DNA of 64,000 bases from Blasia pusilla (GCA_050084515.1 CM114271.1:41416001-41480000); one strand, 5' to 3'; counted from the stretch's first letter, positions 25,740 through 44,420 are shown. Program-made: numbers and translations. Notes: generated by a model from the letters alone, not told the origin.

Positions 25740-26215
25740 TATCTTTTGTGTTTGTGTATGTATTCAGTGATATCTATGTATGCTGTATAGCGTGTATATG
25801 CACACGATAACTATCACGTCTTTTGGGATGGATGAATGAGTTCATAGTAGGACGCCTTCGAGGATATTGGAGAACATCCTCATGAGGTTAAGGATGACCC
25901 GCTACAGCTTCGCGTAACCTAAGAGAACATGTTTTTCCTTTGTTTTGGCTCATTTGGAGCTATATAGTGTAGCCTACTACTTTGGGTAAATTTTGGTTAA
26001 TAATCATAGTTAAATTTCCACTTTTGGAAGTGTAGATTGATCTCCTCAAGAGTCAAGGAGGTGACATGCAAACATAGGTTAATATGGAGAGAGTTCGGGA
26101 GAGGGAAGGGGTACACCCAAAGAGATAGAGCTTTGCAGCTCATTAACTCTTTGTTGAACCTCTTGGCATGAGGCGGCGAAGTTATGGTCCTCCTTGCCTT
26201 ATGAGTAACCCAAAA
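25740..26215 (+). repeat. 3' LTR of gypsy copy A (truncated)
   Basis: It aligns with the LTR at 47.34 kb through TATCACGTCTTTT, TTTGTTTTGGCTCATTTGGA and GGCATGAGGCGGCGAAG. Its last part is replaced after about 26,210 by an inverted copy of 13 bp of itself (see the fold-back at 26,183-26,226), so the true right end is missing. Confidence 0.75.
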
Positions 26216-26226
26216 GGAGGACCATA
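26183..26226. repeat. Fold-back at the broken end of the copy A LTR
   Basis: TATGGTCCTCCTT (26,183-26,195) and AAGGAGGACCATA (26,214-26,226) are perfect reverse complements. The LTR sequence stops inside this structure. Confidence 0.93.
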
Positions 26227-28950
26227 GCTATAATTGTTGTTCTTCGTAAAAGAAAAAAAAACTTTTGATCAAGAAACCACTACAATGATTTTAGACTTCT
26301 CCATGCTAACATCTATCTCATTCTCCATACAAAACCTTTCTATGTTGTTATGGCATTTTTCGTGTGAAAGCATAATTCTCCAAAAGTCATGTTGATGCAA
26401 TCAAGTGCAGTAATGGTTAATCCACCCTACCAAAAGAAATTGGTAAAGACAAATATCAACATTGGATCTTGCCTTCGATGTACTTAACAATTTGTATTCA
26501 AGTAGATCTCCAAACATTCGTAGAATCCTCTTATGAACATATTGAACCATATTTAAACAAAAAACCATCTTATATCCAATTGATATACCATGATAGGTCA
26601 TCTATGGGATAGGTATCTTATGTTTAATTAAAGAATATATCTAGAGATATCAAAAGTTAACTATAAATGATTATGAATAAATAAATAAGAGTTAAGTAAT
26701 TATATATCATTGGTTTTGATATGCACACATCTCAAAATCATAATAAATATAATTTATTTACATATAAAGCCTTCTCTGGAATACTTAGTACAGGACAAAG
26801 TTATAATTGTTGGCACTAATAATTATAATGTTTGTTGGCTCCATGGAATCTTGAAGGTATCACGGGTCTCATTCTAATATTCTTTGCTTGGCAAAGAGTA
26901 TCCCATATTGAGTCTTTGTAAAGCAATAGACTTGACTTGGGTCTTTGAGATCAATTTTTGAGGTGCCTTATGAGATATTTATAGTTAGAATTGGTTTTGA
27001 AAAATTTCAATATTAAGCAATTTCCTCTAATTGCATAGAAAATCCCAATGTTAGCCATTCCACCAACCCTTGATTGATATTCCTCCTCCTACTTTTGAGC
27101 CATCTCTAGAGTGTGGTTGATAATCCCTTGAGGTGTATCTTCAACCACACCTTGTCTTGCAACTTAAAACATGCCCAAACATGAAACCATCGTTAACTTT
27201 TGATCATCTGTATTACTGTTGGAGAGTGTCTTCTTGATTTACAAACAATTGTATGCCTTACACGTGGAAATTGGGTGGCAGGATTTTTTTTTTTGCATAC
27301 TAGAGTAACCAAAAAAATTTAAATTTGTGTGCAACATCATTAGTCCCTTCACTCCCGTGCATCGTACACGATGTATACTAGTAATTAATGAGTGTGCAAG
27401 GGAAGTCTACTCGTGACCCTTATGGTGAATTGTTGAATGATTTTCACACTCAATCCTAATTCATATTGACGTTATAATCTTATGATGAACCCTCGTTATC
27501 CATCTCATATGTCTCATGATTAATTACTTATTTTCTCTTGTAATTTTGGTGCCATTCAATAGGTCTTCCTATTATACATCAATTGTGGCTAGTCGAAATG
27601 GGAACTAATGCCTTAAGACTACCCCTAGCCTCAAACCCATATGACCATGCACTTTTGTCTCTTGTCTTGTTCTTTAATGTTCACAAGTGGTTCTCTCCCT
27701 TGTAACTAAAACAAATATTTTGAAAAGCATTGGTTGACAAATCTTAGCTCTAGGAGCTGGCATGGCATCCTTTAAATCTTGACGTTATCTCAATACTTCT
27801 TTCCCATGGTAACAAACCTCTGAATCCCTTTGGATTACTACGCCATACATAAATATTTATATTTGTCTTCTAATTCCCAATCTTATAGCCTAGACCCTCA
27901 CAATTGTACGTTCTTTCCCTACTATCACTCATAACTTAGTATATATTTAACCTTAGTGTTGACACTATGGCTTGTTCTCCTTTGACATGTGATCATAATT
28001 CATCTTTAGAGTACTTGATAGGGTATATTATTATTAATTATTCGCAAGGAAGGTCACTACACTCAAGCTCGGAGAAAGCCATGGAGCTTGTGTTGAAAAT
28101 TTGAAAAGAACCTCTATGATATTTGTTTGTCCATATACTTATTCATAAAAATGTATGTGTAAAACATTTGGAATATTGAAATATAAGGTGGTATGTTCTA
28201 TTAATTTGTTTTCAAAAAATAAAAAGATTAATCTATTCATCATATACAATTTGAAGCCATATGTAAATATAAAATTACTGAAATTTGAATCGAGACTAGT
28301 TTCGTATAGTGTAGCATGAATTTGACCTAAAGTTTATTCATTATTTATTTTATAATAAGGATTTTTCACATACTCAACCTAATTTTTTATGTGAGGAAAA
28401 AAAATCAAAACATGCACTAGAGGAAGTAGAATTCTGGGAAATAGACACTATCAATCTCAATCCTTTATTTAATTAAACATATCCCACTTGGCCTAAAAAA
28501 ATATTATTATTGGAGAGGGCCATTCGGTCTTCGAATTCCTCTACTATTGAATTTGACCCATTCAAGTAATAACATTGTTCTATTTCTTAGTAAATAGGAT
28601 AATTCCAAATTTATTGAAAAAATCTCTTAACAATTTAAGAATTAATGAAATCATAAATCATATTTTTACATTTAAGAATAATTTATACTACCCATTATGG
28701 CATTCAACTAGTTTAGAAAATAACTACTTAGTATAAATCTGTAGGATTATACCTACCCAACGTTAAAGTAATAAATAAAACTAAGGTCAACTTTTGAGCG
28801 TGAGGGATCGTGGCGAAACTCGTCGCCCAAAGGTAGACTTCATATAAAAAAATATAAAATATGCCTTTTGGTGTAGGAGCGAGGAAATAATCATTTCATA
28901 TATGGCCCACGAGACCATTTCATCTCGACCGAGACGTATCGAGACGGCGA
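26227..28950. other. AT-rich gene-free DNA
   Basis: No open frame of interest and no recognisable RNA or repeat was found. The sequence is A/T-rich and resembles the 10-16 kb interval. Composition rises abruptly at about 28,900, where the NDR kinase gene's upstream region begins. Confidence 0.5.
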
Positions 28951-28953
28951 TAT

Positions 28954-28990
28954 CACTACAGGCAACTATAGCGACGGCGCACCGTCGCCT
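28954..28990 (+). mobile_element. CACTA-transposon-like terminus
   Basis: The sequence starts CACTACAGGCAACTATAG and runs into the hairpin GCGACGG-CGCA-CCGTCGC. Plant En/Spm (CACTA) elements commonly begin CACTAC and carry GCGACGG-type subterminal repeats. No matching opposite end was found nearby, so this is at most a lone terminus. Confidence 0.3.
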
Positions 28991-30035
28991 TGTATCCCGC
29001 TGTTACGACGTGGGAAAGGGTAAAACTGGGGTTAGGTTAGATTAGGTGAAGATTGGGGAACAGGGGAGAAGAGCGGGTGAAAGAGTAGCGGCTCAAATAG
29101 AGAGAGCTGTGATTTATCGACGGAAAAGCGAGGAGGTTGGATGGCAGGCCGGCGATGGCGGAGCAGAAGCAGCTCAGGAAAATAATCGAGGGAGAGCGAT
29201 AGATTTGACGACGGACAGAGGAAGCGGGACAGATGGACAGGAGGACAGCTAGCTAGTGCGAGGGAGCACAAAGAGACGCAGGGATTGGGCGAAGAGAGTG
29301 GGAGCGAGAGCGAGGAGGGGAGAGGAGTAATGACGGAGTGTGAGAAGGTCGGGTCCGGTGAGTTCGTCTGAAGGAGGTAGGGGCTAGGGGTGTGGGAGTT
29401 GATCGAGAGGTGGGCAGGGGAAGGTTTTGTGTTTGGTGAGGAGTAGCGAGGGAGGACGGGCGGGCGAGCGAGCGGGCGAGCGGTCGGTCGGGAGGCGAGG
29501 CGGAGCGAGGGTGACTGATGCGAGAGGTGGTGGTGGTAGAAGCAAGGTCGCAAAATGAGCTGGGAATGTCGTGGAACATGATGTGCCTCGGGAGGTTTAA
29601 GAGGTAGTTTGTCGAAGGGCGGCACTTGCTGCTTCTGCTGCTGCTTGTGTTCTCAGGTTCTTCAGGTTCCTAATCGTTTTTGAGGTGTCTAGGTCAGTTT
29701 ATGGTTTTTTGGGAGTGAGTTTGAGAGTGAGGAGCTGATGCTTGTATTTCGTGTAGAGTAAAGCATGATAGGGGGAAGTGTCCCGCAATTGGCTGTAGAC
29801 TACGCTCGATTGTTGCGGTCAAGCTGTAATTGGAGATGCATGGGGCACGGAGGGTCTTGTAAGCACCGCACGTAAGAGGGAGAGGGATTGAGACGCTGCG
29901 CGTCAGCGGGAACTACTCCGTTTGCCATGGCATGAAGTAGCCTTTATGAATACTTGATTGGGAAAGTGAGAAAGCGTGATGATGTAAAGATACAATAGAG
30001 TAGACAGGAACTTGTAGCAAGGAAAGGAACAAGAC
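28990..30035 (+). promoter_or_regulatory. GC-rich upstream region and probable 5' UTR of the NDR kinase gene
   Basis: About 1 kb of GC- and CpG-rich, purine-biased plus-strand sequence lies directly before the kinase start codon, in sharp contrast to the AT-rich DNA to its left. It probably holds the promoter and leader. I cannot place a transcription start or a TATA box. Confidence 0.45.
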
Positions 30036-36815
<6,780 letters not shown>

Positions 36816-37202
36816 CCAACTTCGTTATCTGCGTGTAAACCACTTGACATCAGCTGTGGATCCTTGTCTCGTGGAAGATGCGGAGACAGGCTGCCCAGCT
36901 GAAATTTCGCATTGAGCTGGCAAGAGGGCTAGTCATTGGGGATGTGGATGCATTTCAAACTAAAGTGCTCCACTGGGTACCGAGCTTGGAAAGCAAGGCG
37001 CCCTCTTCTGCCCATTAAGTTGTGACATTGATGCTAGGACAGTAGTCTTGTTCAGATGATTGTTTGGGACGTAAAGCCACACACACACAGCACACACATA
37101 CACACATCCATATGCTTATTAACTCTTTCTTGGGTGTTAGAATAGTTCTGTATGGGGGTATATTATTGTGGGCTAGCAGCAATTGAATTCCTGTTGGGAC
37201 TC

Positions 37203-37208
37203 AATAAA
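37203..37208 (+). terminator. Candidate polyadenylation signal of the NDR gene
   Basis: AATAAA lies 388 bp after the NDR stop codon, in a T-rich context. Plant poly(A) signals are loose, so this is only the best candidate. Confidence 0.4.
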
Positions 37209-39515
37209 GACGCATGTTGAAGTAACTGGGTGCTAGTTGGTTAGTTTTCCACCATTTCAGATCCCAGGAATAGGTTTAGATAATATCTTGGAGGTAGTTG
37301 TGCCCAGTGCGACATGCTTTATCATCACCATGAGTGAAGTCGTTTCAGCTTAGTAATTCCTTTCAATAGCTTTGTTGCACCTTATTTGAGCCTTCTCTAC
37401 TGCATCCCTTGGCCTCCTGAGTAGTGTGCGAGGTTAATTGTATAGAAGTTGAATAGCAATGCAGCCATTTTTAAAGACAGAAGTGCCGGGAGATCTGTTC
37501 CAGTGCCAGCAGCTAGATATGACGAACTAGCAAAGTCAGTTGGTTGTAAAGTTTACAGGTGAGCTCTCCTCACACCAGGAAAATAAAAATAGATCACTTG
37601 TTAGGAAAAAAATTGAAGTATCCTTTCGTAAGAGCTGTTATAATAGAATTCTTTTGAGACTTTTATTCTTCAGACTGTATCTGTTGTAGATGAGTCCAGT
37701 GATCTTTTCTGGGTTAGGTTGAGGGACAAGACTCTGAGTCACCTTGCCATGAGGTGAAGACCATTCAAAATGCAATGTAATGACAGGGAGGGTGACTGTC
37801 AGATGCCTTTTTCTTTTTGTCGTCTGGTAGACCTTATTGATGCTCTGCCAGGGTGTCAAATTTGCATGATAACAGTTTCATACTCTAATGTTACTAGGAA
37901 TTACCAAGATTTTGTATGTCTTCAATGTGCGAGATGGCCTGACACTGCTGCAATGAGAGCACAGTGTATAATCAGGTAAAATGAATTTAAAAGTAGAATT
38001 GCGCCAGCTTAATGCCAGATGTGGTTTACTTCGAATTGTGAGATCGATACTCAAATCAGAGTGGTTAAGAGGTTCTCTGTAAGTGTTGGATGTGTCCACA
38101 CGGACCACGTTATTAGTGCAAATGTGCTTGAGAATGGTGCTGGTGGATTTTCGGTTGTGCTGGTGTTTCCCCTTTCCCCTTTACCCTTAGCAGAATGATG
38201 CGGTGAACAAAGTAGCCGGTTCCATTTACGACTTTCCTCGCATGCAGCAAAGTGGAGAGTTGGTGAAAAGGTATAGTCCGGAGCTGAATAAGGTGAAACG
38301 ATTATGTGGGTGTTGGTCTATGAGTCCCAGTACCTCGGATGTATGGGGATGTAGATTGCAGTAATGGGCCTGGATCCAATCCCCGGCAGGAGGGTGTAGG
38401 ACTTTGTAGCTCTAATAGTTCTCAACTCCTATCCTCATTTATAAAAGAAAGTCGAATCATTTTGAAAATCAATTCTGGTTCCCAAAGCACTCTTATCTTA
38501 TTTGGTATGACGAATTGAACTTTCAAAAATTGGTAATTTCACATTTTCGCCCCCATCTTGACACGACACTCAAATCCTAACATTTAAGAAAGTACAAGGT
38601 TTTCTCCTAAACGAACCCTGACATCTTATGTGCTTCATACTAAGACCACATGAAGTACAAGAAGACTTACCTTTATGGGGTTTTGTCAGATGTTTCTCGT
38701 GGAATTTGTGAATCTTGGAGTGCAAGAAGACTCTTACCTCCATAAGATGTTTTAGGGTGATTCGTACTAAGATGACACGAGGTGCATGAAGACTCTCACC
38801 TCCATATGGGTTTTCTCTGATGTTTTTCGTGGATTTTGTGAATCTTGGAAATCACTCAATCTCCTTCTTCAATTCTGACCACCAGTAGGTGGTCAGAATT
38901 CTCTCGATTTATCGCAGAACGACGTTTTGAAATTCGGACAGAGTCGGAAGCAGCGAGCCCGATAAATTTTCGCTCTTAACCGTAAACCCAGGTTGCATGG
39001 GGTATGTTTCATACCCAGCGAAAGAGCCTTGTGAAGAAGTGCGCATGTTTGTATTCCCGGTCATAAAGCTAGATTCACAGGTTTCCTCCGACAAGTTTCT
39101 CTAGTGTTCACCCTAAACCTCACTTCGCCTTCGTCTAATCTTTGTCCTTCCATTTTTCCTTGGTTTTCCCGTTCGGAAAAGACCAAATTTAATCCTGTCC
39201 CTTTCTCAAGCCTTATTTCATTTTCATTCCAGCCCTAGACATTTTGAGCTCAAGTTTAGTCATGATCAAGTTGAATTACAATCGAGTCATTTGAAATAGG
39301 CATAATCATAAGAATTTTACGTTTCTATCTAAGTCATGCCTTTATGATGCAACTGCTTGTAAGGGAATCGAATAGAATTAGAAGGTCTCCTTTCATAACT
39401 GATTGCCATAATTTTGGCAAGGATTTTTAATTGATAACTTGTTAATTATTGAATTTTTTAAAACTCTGCTTAATAATTTAAAAAAGTGTGGCCAAAGATG
39501 AGAGCACGAAATTGA
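37209..39515. other. Intergenic DNA after the NDR gene
   Basis: No gene is supported. It contains a diverged direct repeat (about 38,636-38,722 and 38,762-38,850, sharing TTTTCGTGGATTTTGTGAAT-like blocks) and a perfect 13-bp-arm hairpin at 38,871-38,900. Confidence 0.5.
38871..38900. repeat. Perfect hairpin
   Basis: AATTCTGACCACC, loop AGTA, GGTGGTCAGAATT: 13-bp perfect arms with a 4-bp loop, in intergenic DNA. Confidence 0.95.
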
Positions 39516-39520
39516 TCACA

Positions 39521-39544
39521 TCTCTCTCTCTCTCTCTCTCTCTC
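39521..39544. repeat. (TC)n microsatellite
   Basis: Twelve uninterrupted TC units, about 300 bp before the LINE open frame. Confidence 0.95.
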
Positions 39545-39842
39545 CTTCTTTTGAAGTTGGATTCACGGGCCCTCCTCTGCAGCTTAATGCCAGGGCTGTT
39601 CACCTTGGCAGGTAGTGATGATCTCTGGGGGTAACAAGCGGGCTCTCTTTGGGCACCCTGCCGCTTGGAGGCAGCCCCTCCGCACAAATAGGACAGCGAG
39701 TCCCTGTCTGGACTCTCGGGCTGGGAGCTACTCGGGCCCTTTGGTCGAGTGTATCGCCTTGGTCGACCCTCTCCCCTATCGCGCCTCCGGCCCTCAGTGA
39801 TGCTTTTATGGCATTAAACATTCTCCCCAGATCCTAAATCAA

Positions 39843-40799
39843 TTGTCTGCCAAACCTCTACATATAATCAGCGGCCTTGAGCCCAATATATCTCAGTCCT
39901 CCCAAGCTTGTGAGGAGTATCAGTTCACCTATCAAAGGCGCATACCAAAGCCCACCATCCCCAAGCTGGGTGGGGAATACCGGCATGTTTATGTGAGACG
40001 CTCAAAGCCCCCCCGGAGTTCGGACCTGGGCAGCGAGTTCAATCTGGTCTACAGGAGGAGACCACGGTTCCACATGATCATTTTCGGTGTACGTCCCACA
40101 ATAGACTTTGTCTCATTTAAGATCATGTGCGGAGCTTTGGGCTTTGAATTCCTGGCTATTGTTGGGGTTACTCGGATGATGAACGGCAATCAATGTATCT
40201 TCAAGGCGTCTATCAAGGGCAGAGGAGGCCAATACTTGGCTTGCCACAAAAACCAGGTGTCTCAAGATCTGAGACGTGCCTACAAATTGAGGGCTATGGT
40301 AGTCGAGGGTGGTTCCAGCTTGAAGGAAAGGCCCATCTCCACAAAACCGCTGGTGATCTACACACCTATTATCTTTAGTGTTCTCCAAGGGACCAGCGAT
40401 GAAGAGCCTGCACATGAAGAGGTTCCATGTCGCAAGCAGCCACACCGACGCCAAAAGCGTGCCCGCCGATCCCCAACCCACTTAGTAACAGGTCTCCGTT
40501 TGGGTACCTGGAACTTCTGTGGACTGACCCATGCAATGAAGCATATGGAGGTTGCTGAAGTTTTGCTGAAAAATCAAATACATACATGTGGGGGTCAGGA
40601 AACTTGGGAAACCAAGTTAATGGAGATACCCCATGTACCACACTATGCATGGTTTGGAAAGATGTGCAGCACCCAGGCGGACAACAACAGAGGTATGAAG
40701 GGTTTCGGGTTCTTCATCAAAGACTTCATGGTGGACAAGTGTGAGATCATCAGCACAGGGCTCGAGAATGAACACAGCATATGGGTCAAAGTACAGTGA
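39843..40799 (+). pseudogene. LINE N-terminal region and endonuclease domain
   Basis: A 318-codon open frame starts at 39,843. Its first half is basic with no recognised fold. The second half is an exonuclease-endonuclease-phosphatase domain that nicks target DNA: GLRLGTWNFCGLTHAMKHME gives the N-terminal strand with the metal-binding Asn, and GGQETW holds the catalytic Glu. It stops at 40,797, just before YIRCIYMPTSGE (another frame, 40,819-40,855), which continues the domain. The rest of the endonuclease, ending in a SSIVDYIVVD strand, is found only in the inverted minus-strand arm and, damaged, in the direct arm of the fold-back. Confidence 0.75.
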
Positions 40800-40980
40800 G
40801 TGCAACTCGCGGGATATGTATATAAGGTGTATTTACATGCCTACAAGCGGTGAATCTTTGTTGTAATAGAGGCGACATTTGATAGTGTGAAAACTGATTG
40901 CCTTGGGTTCCGGACAAAGGGGAACATAGTCTTCTTTGGGAGACTTCAGCAATTTGGGTGGGGCAAGGCACTCATCCCCT

Positions 40981-41454
40981 GATCTGATCTTCCAATGTAC
41001 ATCGCATCCATTGTGATCTTCCCCTTTGCGTGTGTAGAGTTCCTCATCCACAACTATGTAGTCCACAATGGAACTCTCATTCTCCTTGAAGTTGACCCTA
41101 TTCCAAGCCGGGGATCCCACCTTATGCCTATCATTAAGTGCCATCACTTGAAGTTCCCTCAACATCGTGATCAGCCGTGTGCCATTGCCATTCACTCTCA
41201 CATCTCCAAACATCCCGATCGGAGATCGGGATGTTTGGAGATGTGAGAGTGAATGGCAATGGCACATGATCACGATGTTGAGGGAACTTCAAGTGATGGC
41301 ACTAATGATAGGCATAAGGTGGGATCAACTTGACTAGGGTCAACTTCAAGGAGAATGAGAGTTCCATTGTGACTACATAGTTGTGGATGAGGAACTCTAC
41401 ACACGCAAAGGGGAAGATCACAAAGTGGATGCATGGACATTGAAGATCAGATCA
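40981..41454. repeat. Long inverted repeat (fold-back) inside the LINE
   Basis: Arms 40,981-41,220 and 41,224-41,454 are near-perfect reverse complements with a 3-bp centre (GGA). The right arm has the sense orientation of the LINE; the left arm encodes the same endonuclease segment on the minus strand (GNGTRLITMLRELQVMALND, then SSIVDYIVVDEELY). The left arm is less damaged than the right. A transcript through it would form a stem of about 230 bp. Confidence 0.92.
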
Positions 41455-42315
41455 TTCATTGGTCCGACAGAGTTGCAAAGCAAAGGCTAAAATGCTCGAC
41501 CAAACCAAAGTGAAGAGGGTGATCAAGAAATGGAGGATAGAGGACTTCAAGATGAGGGCAACAAGAAGGTGTACATTGGCAAGTGGAAGAAAATCTCTGG
41601 GCATTTGACACTTTCATTGAATCTCTTGTCAAGACCTTTGGGTTCACAAGAACAACTGTGGGACATGGTCTTTGGCATGGTGGGAGCGTGGAGTGACAGA
41701 TGCCTCCGAGATTCTTTGTTAGGTGAAATTGATAATATGCGGCAGAGCTGTCAAATGATGGTCCTTGGAACTCAGGGAGCCATTGCCAAACGAAGGGAAG
41801 CGTATGTCACAAGTGCCAAAGCCAGGGACGATGCATCCTTGTGAGCAGAGTATGTGGCCCTACGCAGGAAACTCGTCTTCTCGTGCGCATGCACAAGAAG
41901 AAAATGAACAAGCCACATACTCATCCATCAATGAGAATTTCACTAAGAATCAGAAAAAGTTATGGATGGAAGTGCAGAAATTGAGCAAGGCCAGGGACAA
42001 AAACGAGCGTAAAGGCCTTGAAGAGAAAAGACGGTGGAATGGTGACCACGGCTAAACAGATCCGACATGTGTTGGAAGGCCATTACAAAGAGTTAGGCGG
42101 GAAGCCCGCTTTCGGACATCCCTTGAAGAGCAAAACTTCGAGAGAGGGTGGTGGAGGATTTTGTTAAGATACAACGGGAGAAGGCGGATGATGAGGTTGA
42201 GTGGGCAACCCATATAATGATTGGTTCTCCCATGTCTGAGGTGGGAGCAGCAATCAAAGAACTTGTGAACCACAAAGCGGCGGTGGTGATGAGCTTGTGA
42301 ATGAGCTGTTGAAGT

Positions 42316-43485
42316 ATGGCGATCTTTGCTATGGCTCGTTCTCTAGTGAGTCTCTTCAACCTGGTCTGGCGGGCAGAAGTCATCCCACAAAGATGGCGGA
42401 TGGGAGTCATCGTGAACCTCTTCAAGAAGGGTGAGCAAGAAGACCCTGGAAACTACAGGGGTATTACATTGCTGAGTGTAGTCAGGAAGCTCCTCTGCCG
42501 TATACTTAACAATAGGATCTCTATGTACCTGGAGGAGAATTCTGTCATCAAGGAAGGCCAGGCTGGCTTCCGGCAAGGCCAAGGATGCATGGACCACATC
42601 TTCACCTTCAGTCAGATCATCTAGGGTAGGAAAAAAGAGGGGAAACCCACCTATTGCTTCTTCTTGGACCTCAAGAAGGCATACGACATTGTATGGTGTG
42701 ACGGGATTTCTTATAGCCTGTGGAAGGCGGGGTTGAGAGGGAAAATGTGGAGGGTGGTGGAGAAGATGTACCAGAACACAAGGAGTAGAGTTCTGGTGAA
42801 TGGCCAAAAGAGTGGGACATTCGACATCAAGCAAGGAGTGGCTCAAGGATGCCCGCTCTCCCCCACCCTCTTCAACATTTTCGTGAATTCCCTATTGGAA
42901 GAAATGGAGGATAGTGGACTAGGCATACGGGTGGGCAACACCTCTATTATTGCCCTCATGTTTGCTGATGACTTTGGTGGCCTCGAGGAAATAGGAGAGA
43001 AACTCCAAGAGATGATCTCCCTGACCAAAATCTGGTGTGACATGTGGGGCATGGAGGAAAATGTACTGAAGTGCGATGTGATGATTTTCAATGGCAAGGA
43101 GGAGGACCAAGACCAAAAGTGGTACTGGGGTGACCAAGAGATCCCACGTGTGGCTACCTACACCTATCTGGGCATAGAATTCTCGGAAGATTGCATGTGG
43201 GATGCACACATCAAGAAGACTCTTGAGAAAGGCCACAAGAAGATGAAGCAGTCTGTCGATTCCTCTGATCTTGGGGACATCACATCAGAAGTAAAGCTGT
43301 GTCATTTTGCATACCATTCATCCTCGCTGGAATACGGGCAGCAGTGTGGGATGCCAACACCAAACAAATGGATAGGCTTGAAGTCGTGCGGCGGTGAAAG
43401 GCGTTTCGGGTATGATGTCAACTTCATCACGAACAACCCGCGTTGGTGTGAGATCAGAACTAGGTGTGGAACCCTTGGAGGATAG
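42316..43485 (+). pseudogene. LINE reverse transcriptase
   Basis: Blocks in order: MGVIVNLFKKGEQEDPGNYR, GITLLSVVRKLLCRILNNRI, EGQAGFRQGQGCMDHIF, an in-frame TAG at 42,622-42,624, then FFLDLKKAYDIVW, VAQGCPLSPTLFNIF and LMFADDF. The catalytic box is FADD rather than YADD, a common LINE variant. The frame breaks again near 43,390 and the product continues in the frame 43,394-43,927. Upstream, 42.1-42.3 kb is frameshifted at several points. The element is inactive as written. Confidence 0.88.
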
Positions 43486-43990
43486 ACGTGACATCGCCAA
43501 GTTGAAATGGAGGAGGCAGCTGGAGACAATGGACTCCCATCGCTATCCTAAAGAGGTGATGGGGAAAACCTGGACCCAAAGAAGACCCGTAAAACATGCC
43601 AAATCTTGGACGAAAAAGGTTCAAGAGATTGTGCAAGCATCCAAGCTCCCAGCACAGCATTCGTGGGAGCAAGATGAGAAAGCATTCGTGGATACCATAA
43701 CTAAAGCAGTGGGCAAACGCTCACAGCAGAACAGCATGGAGGAAGCCATGAAAATGTCTGACCTCTCTCTTTTGACGGTATATCCCGAGAGGGCGAATCA
43801 AGAACTATTTATGGGAACCCCTTGCTTGGGAACGCGGCTCAAGTTCAAGTTCGGGGACGGGGCAATCCCCTTGCACCATAAGAAAAGCGAGGATGGGAAC
43901 AGAACTAAACTCTTGCGCCTTGTGTGACGATGGGGACGAAACCTCTAGTCATTACTTGGTCTCTGCGCCAAAATTCACAACACACAGAGC
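43394..43990 (+). pseudogene. LINE C-terminal region with zinc-binding tail
   Basis: The frame 43,394-43,927 holds the helical region (SELGVEPLEDRRDIAKLKWR and following). A frameshift then leads to CALCDDGDETSSHYLVSAPK at about 43,898-43,960: C-x2-C, H and a position where the last Cys is Ala. It is the same kind of tail as the remnant at 19.8-20.1 kb. Confidence 0.6.
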
Positions 43991-44334
43991 AAGAGCATAT
44001 CCGATATTGCTAAGTGGTAGCACCAGAATTGTTCAACACATTCAGTAGCCTTGATTCATTGCCCTAAGCTTTGACCTTTGGTAAGTAATGTCTATTGGGG
44101 ATCCCAATCAGGTAAAGTAGTTTGTGTGGTGAAGAGTTTCTTGGTTGACACTTGGAAGCTCCGCACAAACACGTTGTTTGGTCAGCACTCACACTATATG
44201 AGAGTGTCTCCCTCCTCTCATATGGTACCTTCTTCACTTGCTTCTCTCTCTACACCCATCCCACTCTCAAGCACCGTCCAACTAGGGCGCGGGGTCTATG
44301 GTCGCAAGGCTACAACAGGCACTACTTAATGAGT

Positions 44335-44351
44335 ACACACACACACACACA

Positions 44352-44418
<67 letters not shown>
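44335..44418. repeat. Compound (AC)n-(TC)n microsatellite
   Basis: About 10 AC units are followed without a break by about 32 TC units. Confidence 0.95.

Positions 44419-44420
<2 letters not shown>

Larger units (their letters stand above)
20215..26215 (+). mobile_element. Ty3/gypsy element copy A with DNA methyltransferase and PHD-like finger
   Basis: This is a 5'-truncated plus-strand retrotransposon. The order is: protease remnant (20.29 kb), linker domain (20.5-20.75), C5-cytosine methyltransferase (20.85-21.53), nested antisense LTR (21.79-22.48), reverse transcriptase (22.6-23.56), RNase H (23.6-23.94), integrase (24.2-25.25), PHD-like finger (25.36-25.49) and 3' LTR (25.74-26.21). Gag and the 5' LTR are missing. 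Stops and frameshifts are frequent, so the copy is dead. The 20.22-20.84 kb part aligns with 49.63-50.40 kb of copy B, which shows that both are one family. Confidence 0.85.
39600..44030 (+). mobile_element. LINE (non-LTR retrotransposon), damaged
   Basis: Plus-strand parts in order: N-terminal basic/low-complexity ORF (39,843-40,490), apurinic-type endonuclease (40,490-40,860), a 240-bp-arm inverted duplication (40,981-41,454), connecting region (41.46-42.3 kb), reverse transcriptase (42.3-43.25 kb), C-terminal region (43.39-43.93 kb) and a zinc-binding tail at about 43,890-43,990 (CALCDDGDETSSHYL). No poly(A) tail or target-site duplication could be fixed; the compound microsatellite at 44,335 may mark the region just past the 3' end. 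Confidence 0.85.

Noticed and set aside
29032-29625. 197-codon minus-strand open frame rich in Pro, Ser and Arg
   Set aside because: It lies in the GC-rich upstream region of the NDR gene, is low-complexity, overlaps similar frames on both strands and has no domain. It is a composition shadow.
40113-40481. 122-codon minus-strand frame in the LINE
   Set aside because: It is antisense to the long LINE open frame 39,843-40,799, which carries the endonuclease motifs.
42343-42846. 167-codon minus-strand open frame
   Set aside because: It is the antisense shadow of the LINE reverse transcriptase.
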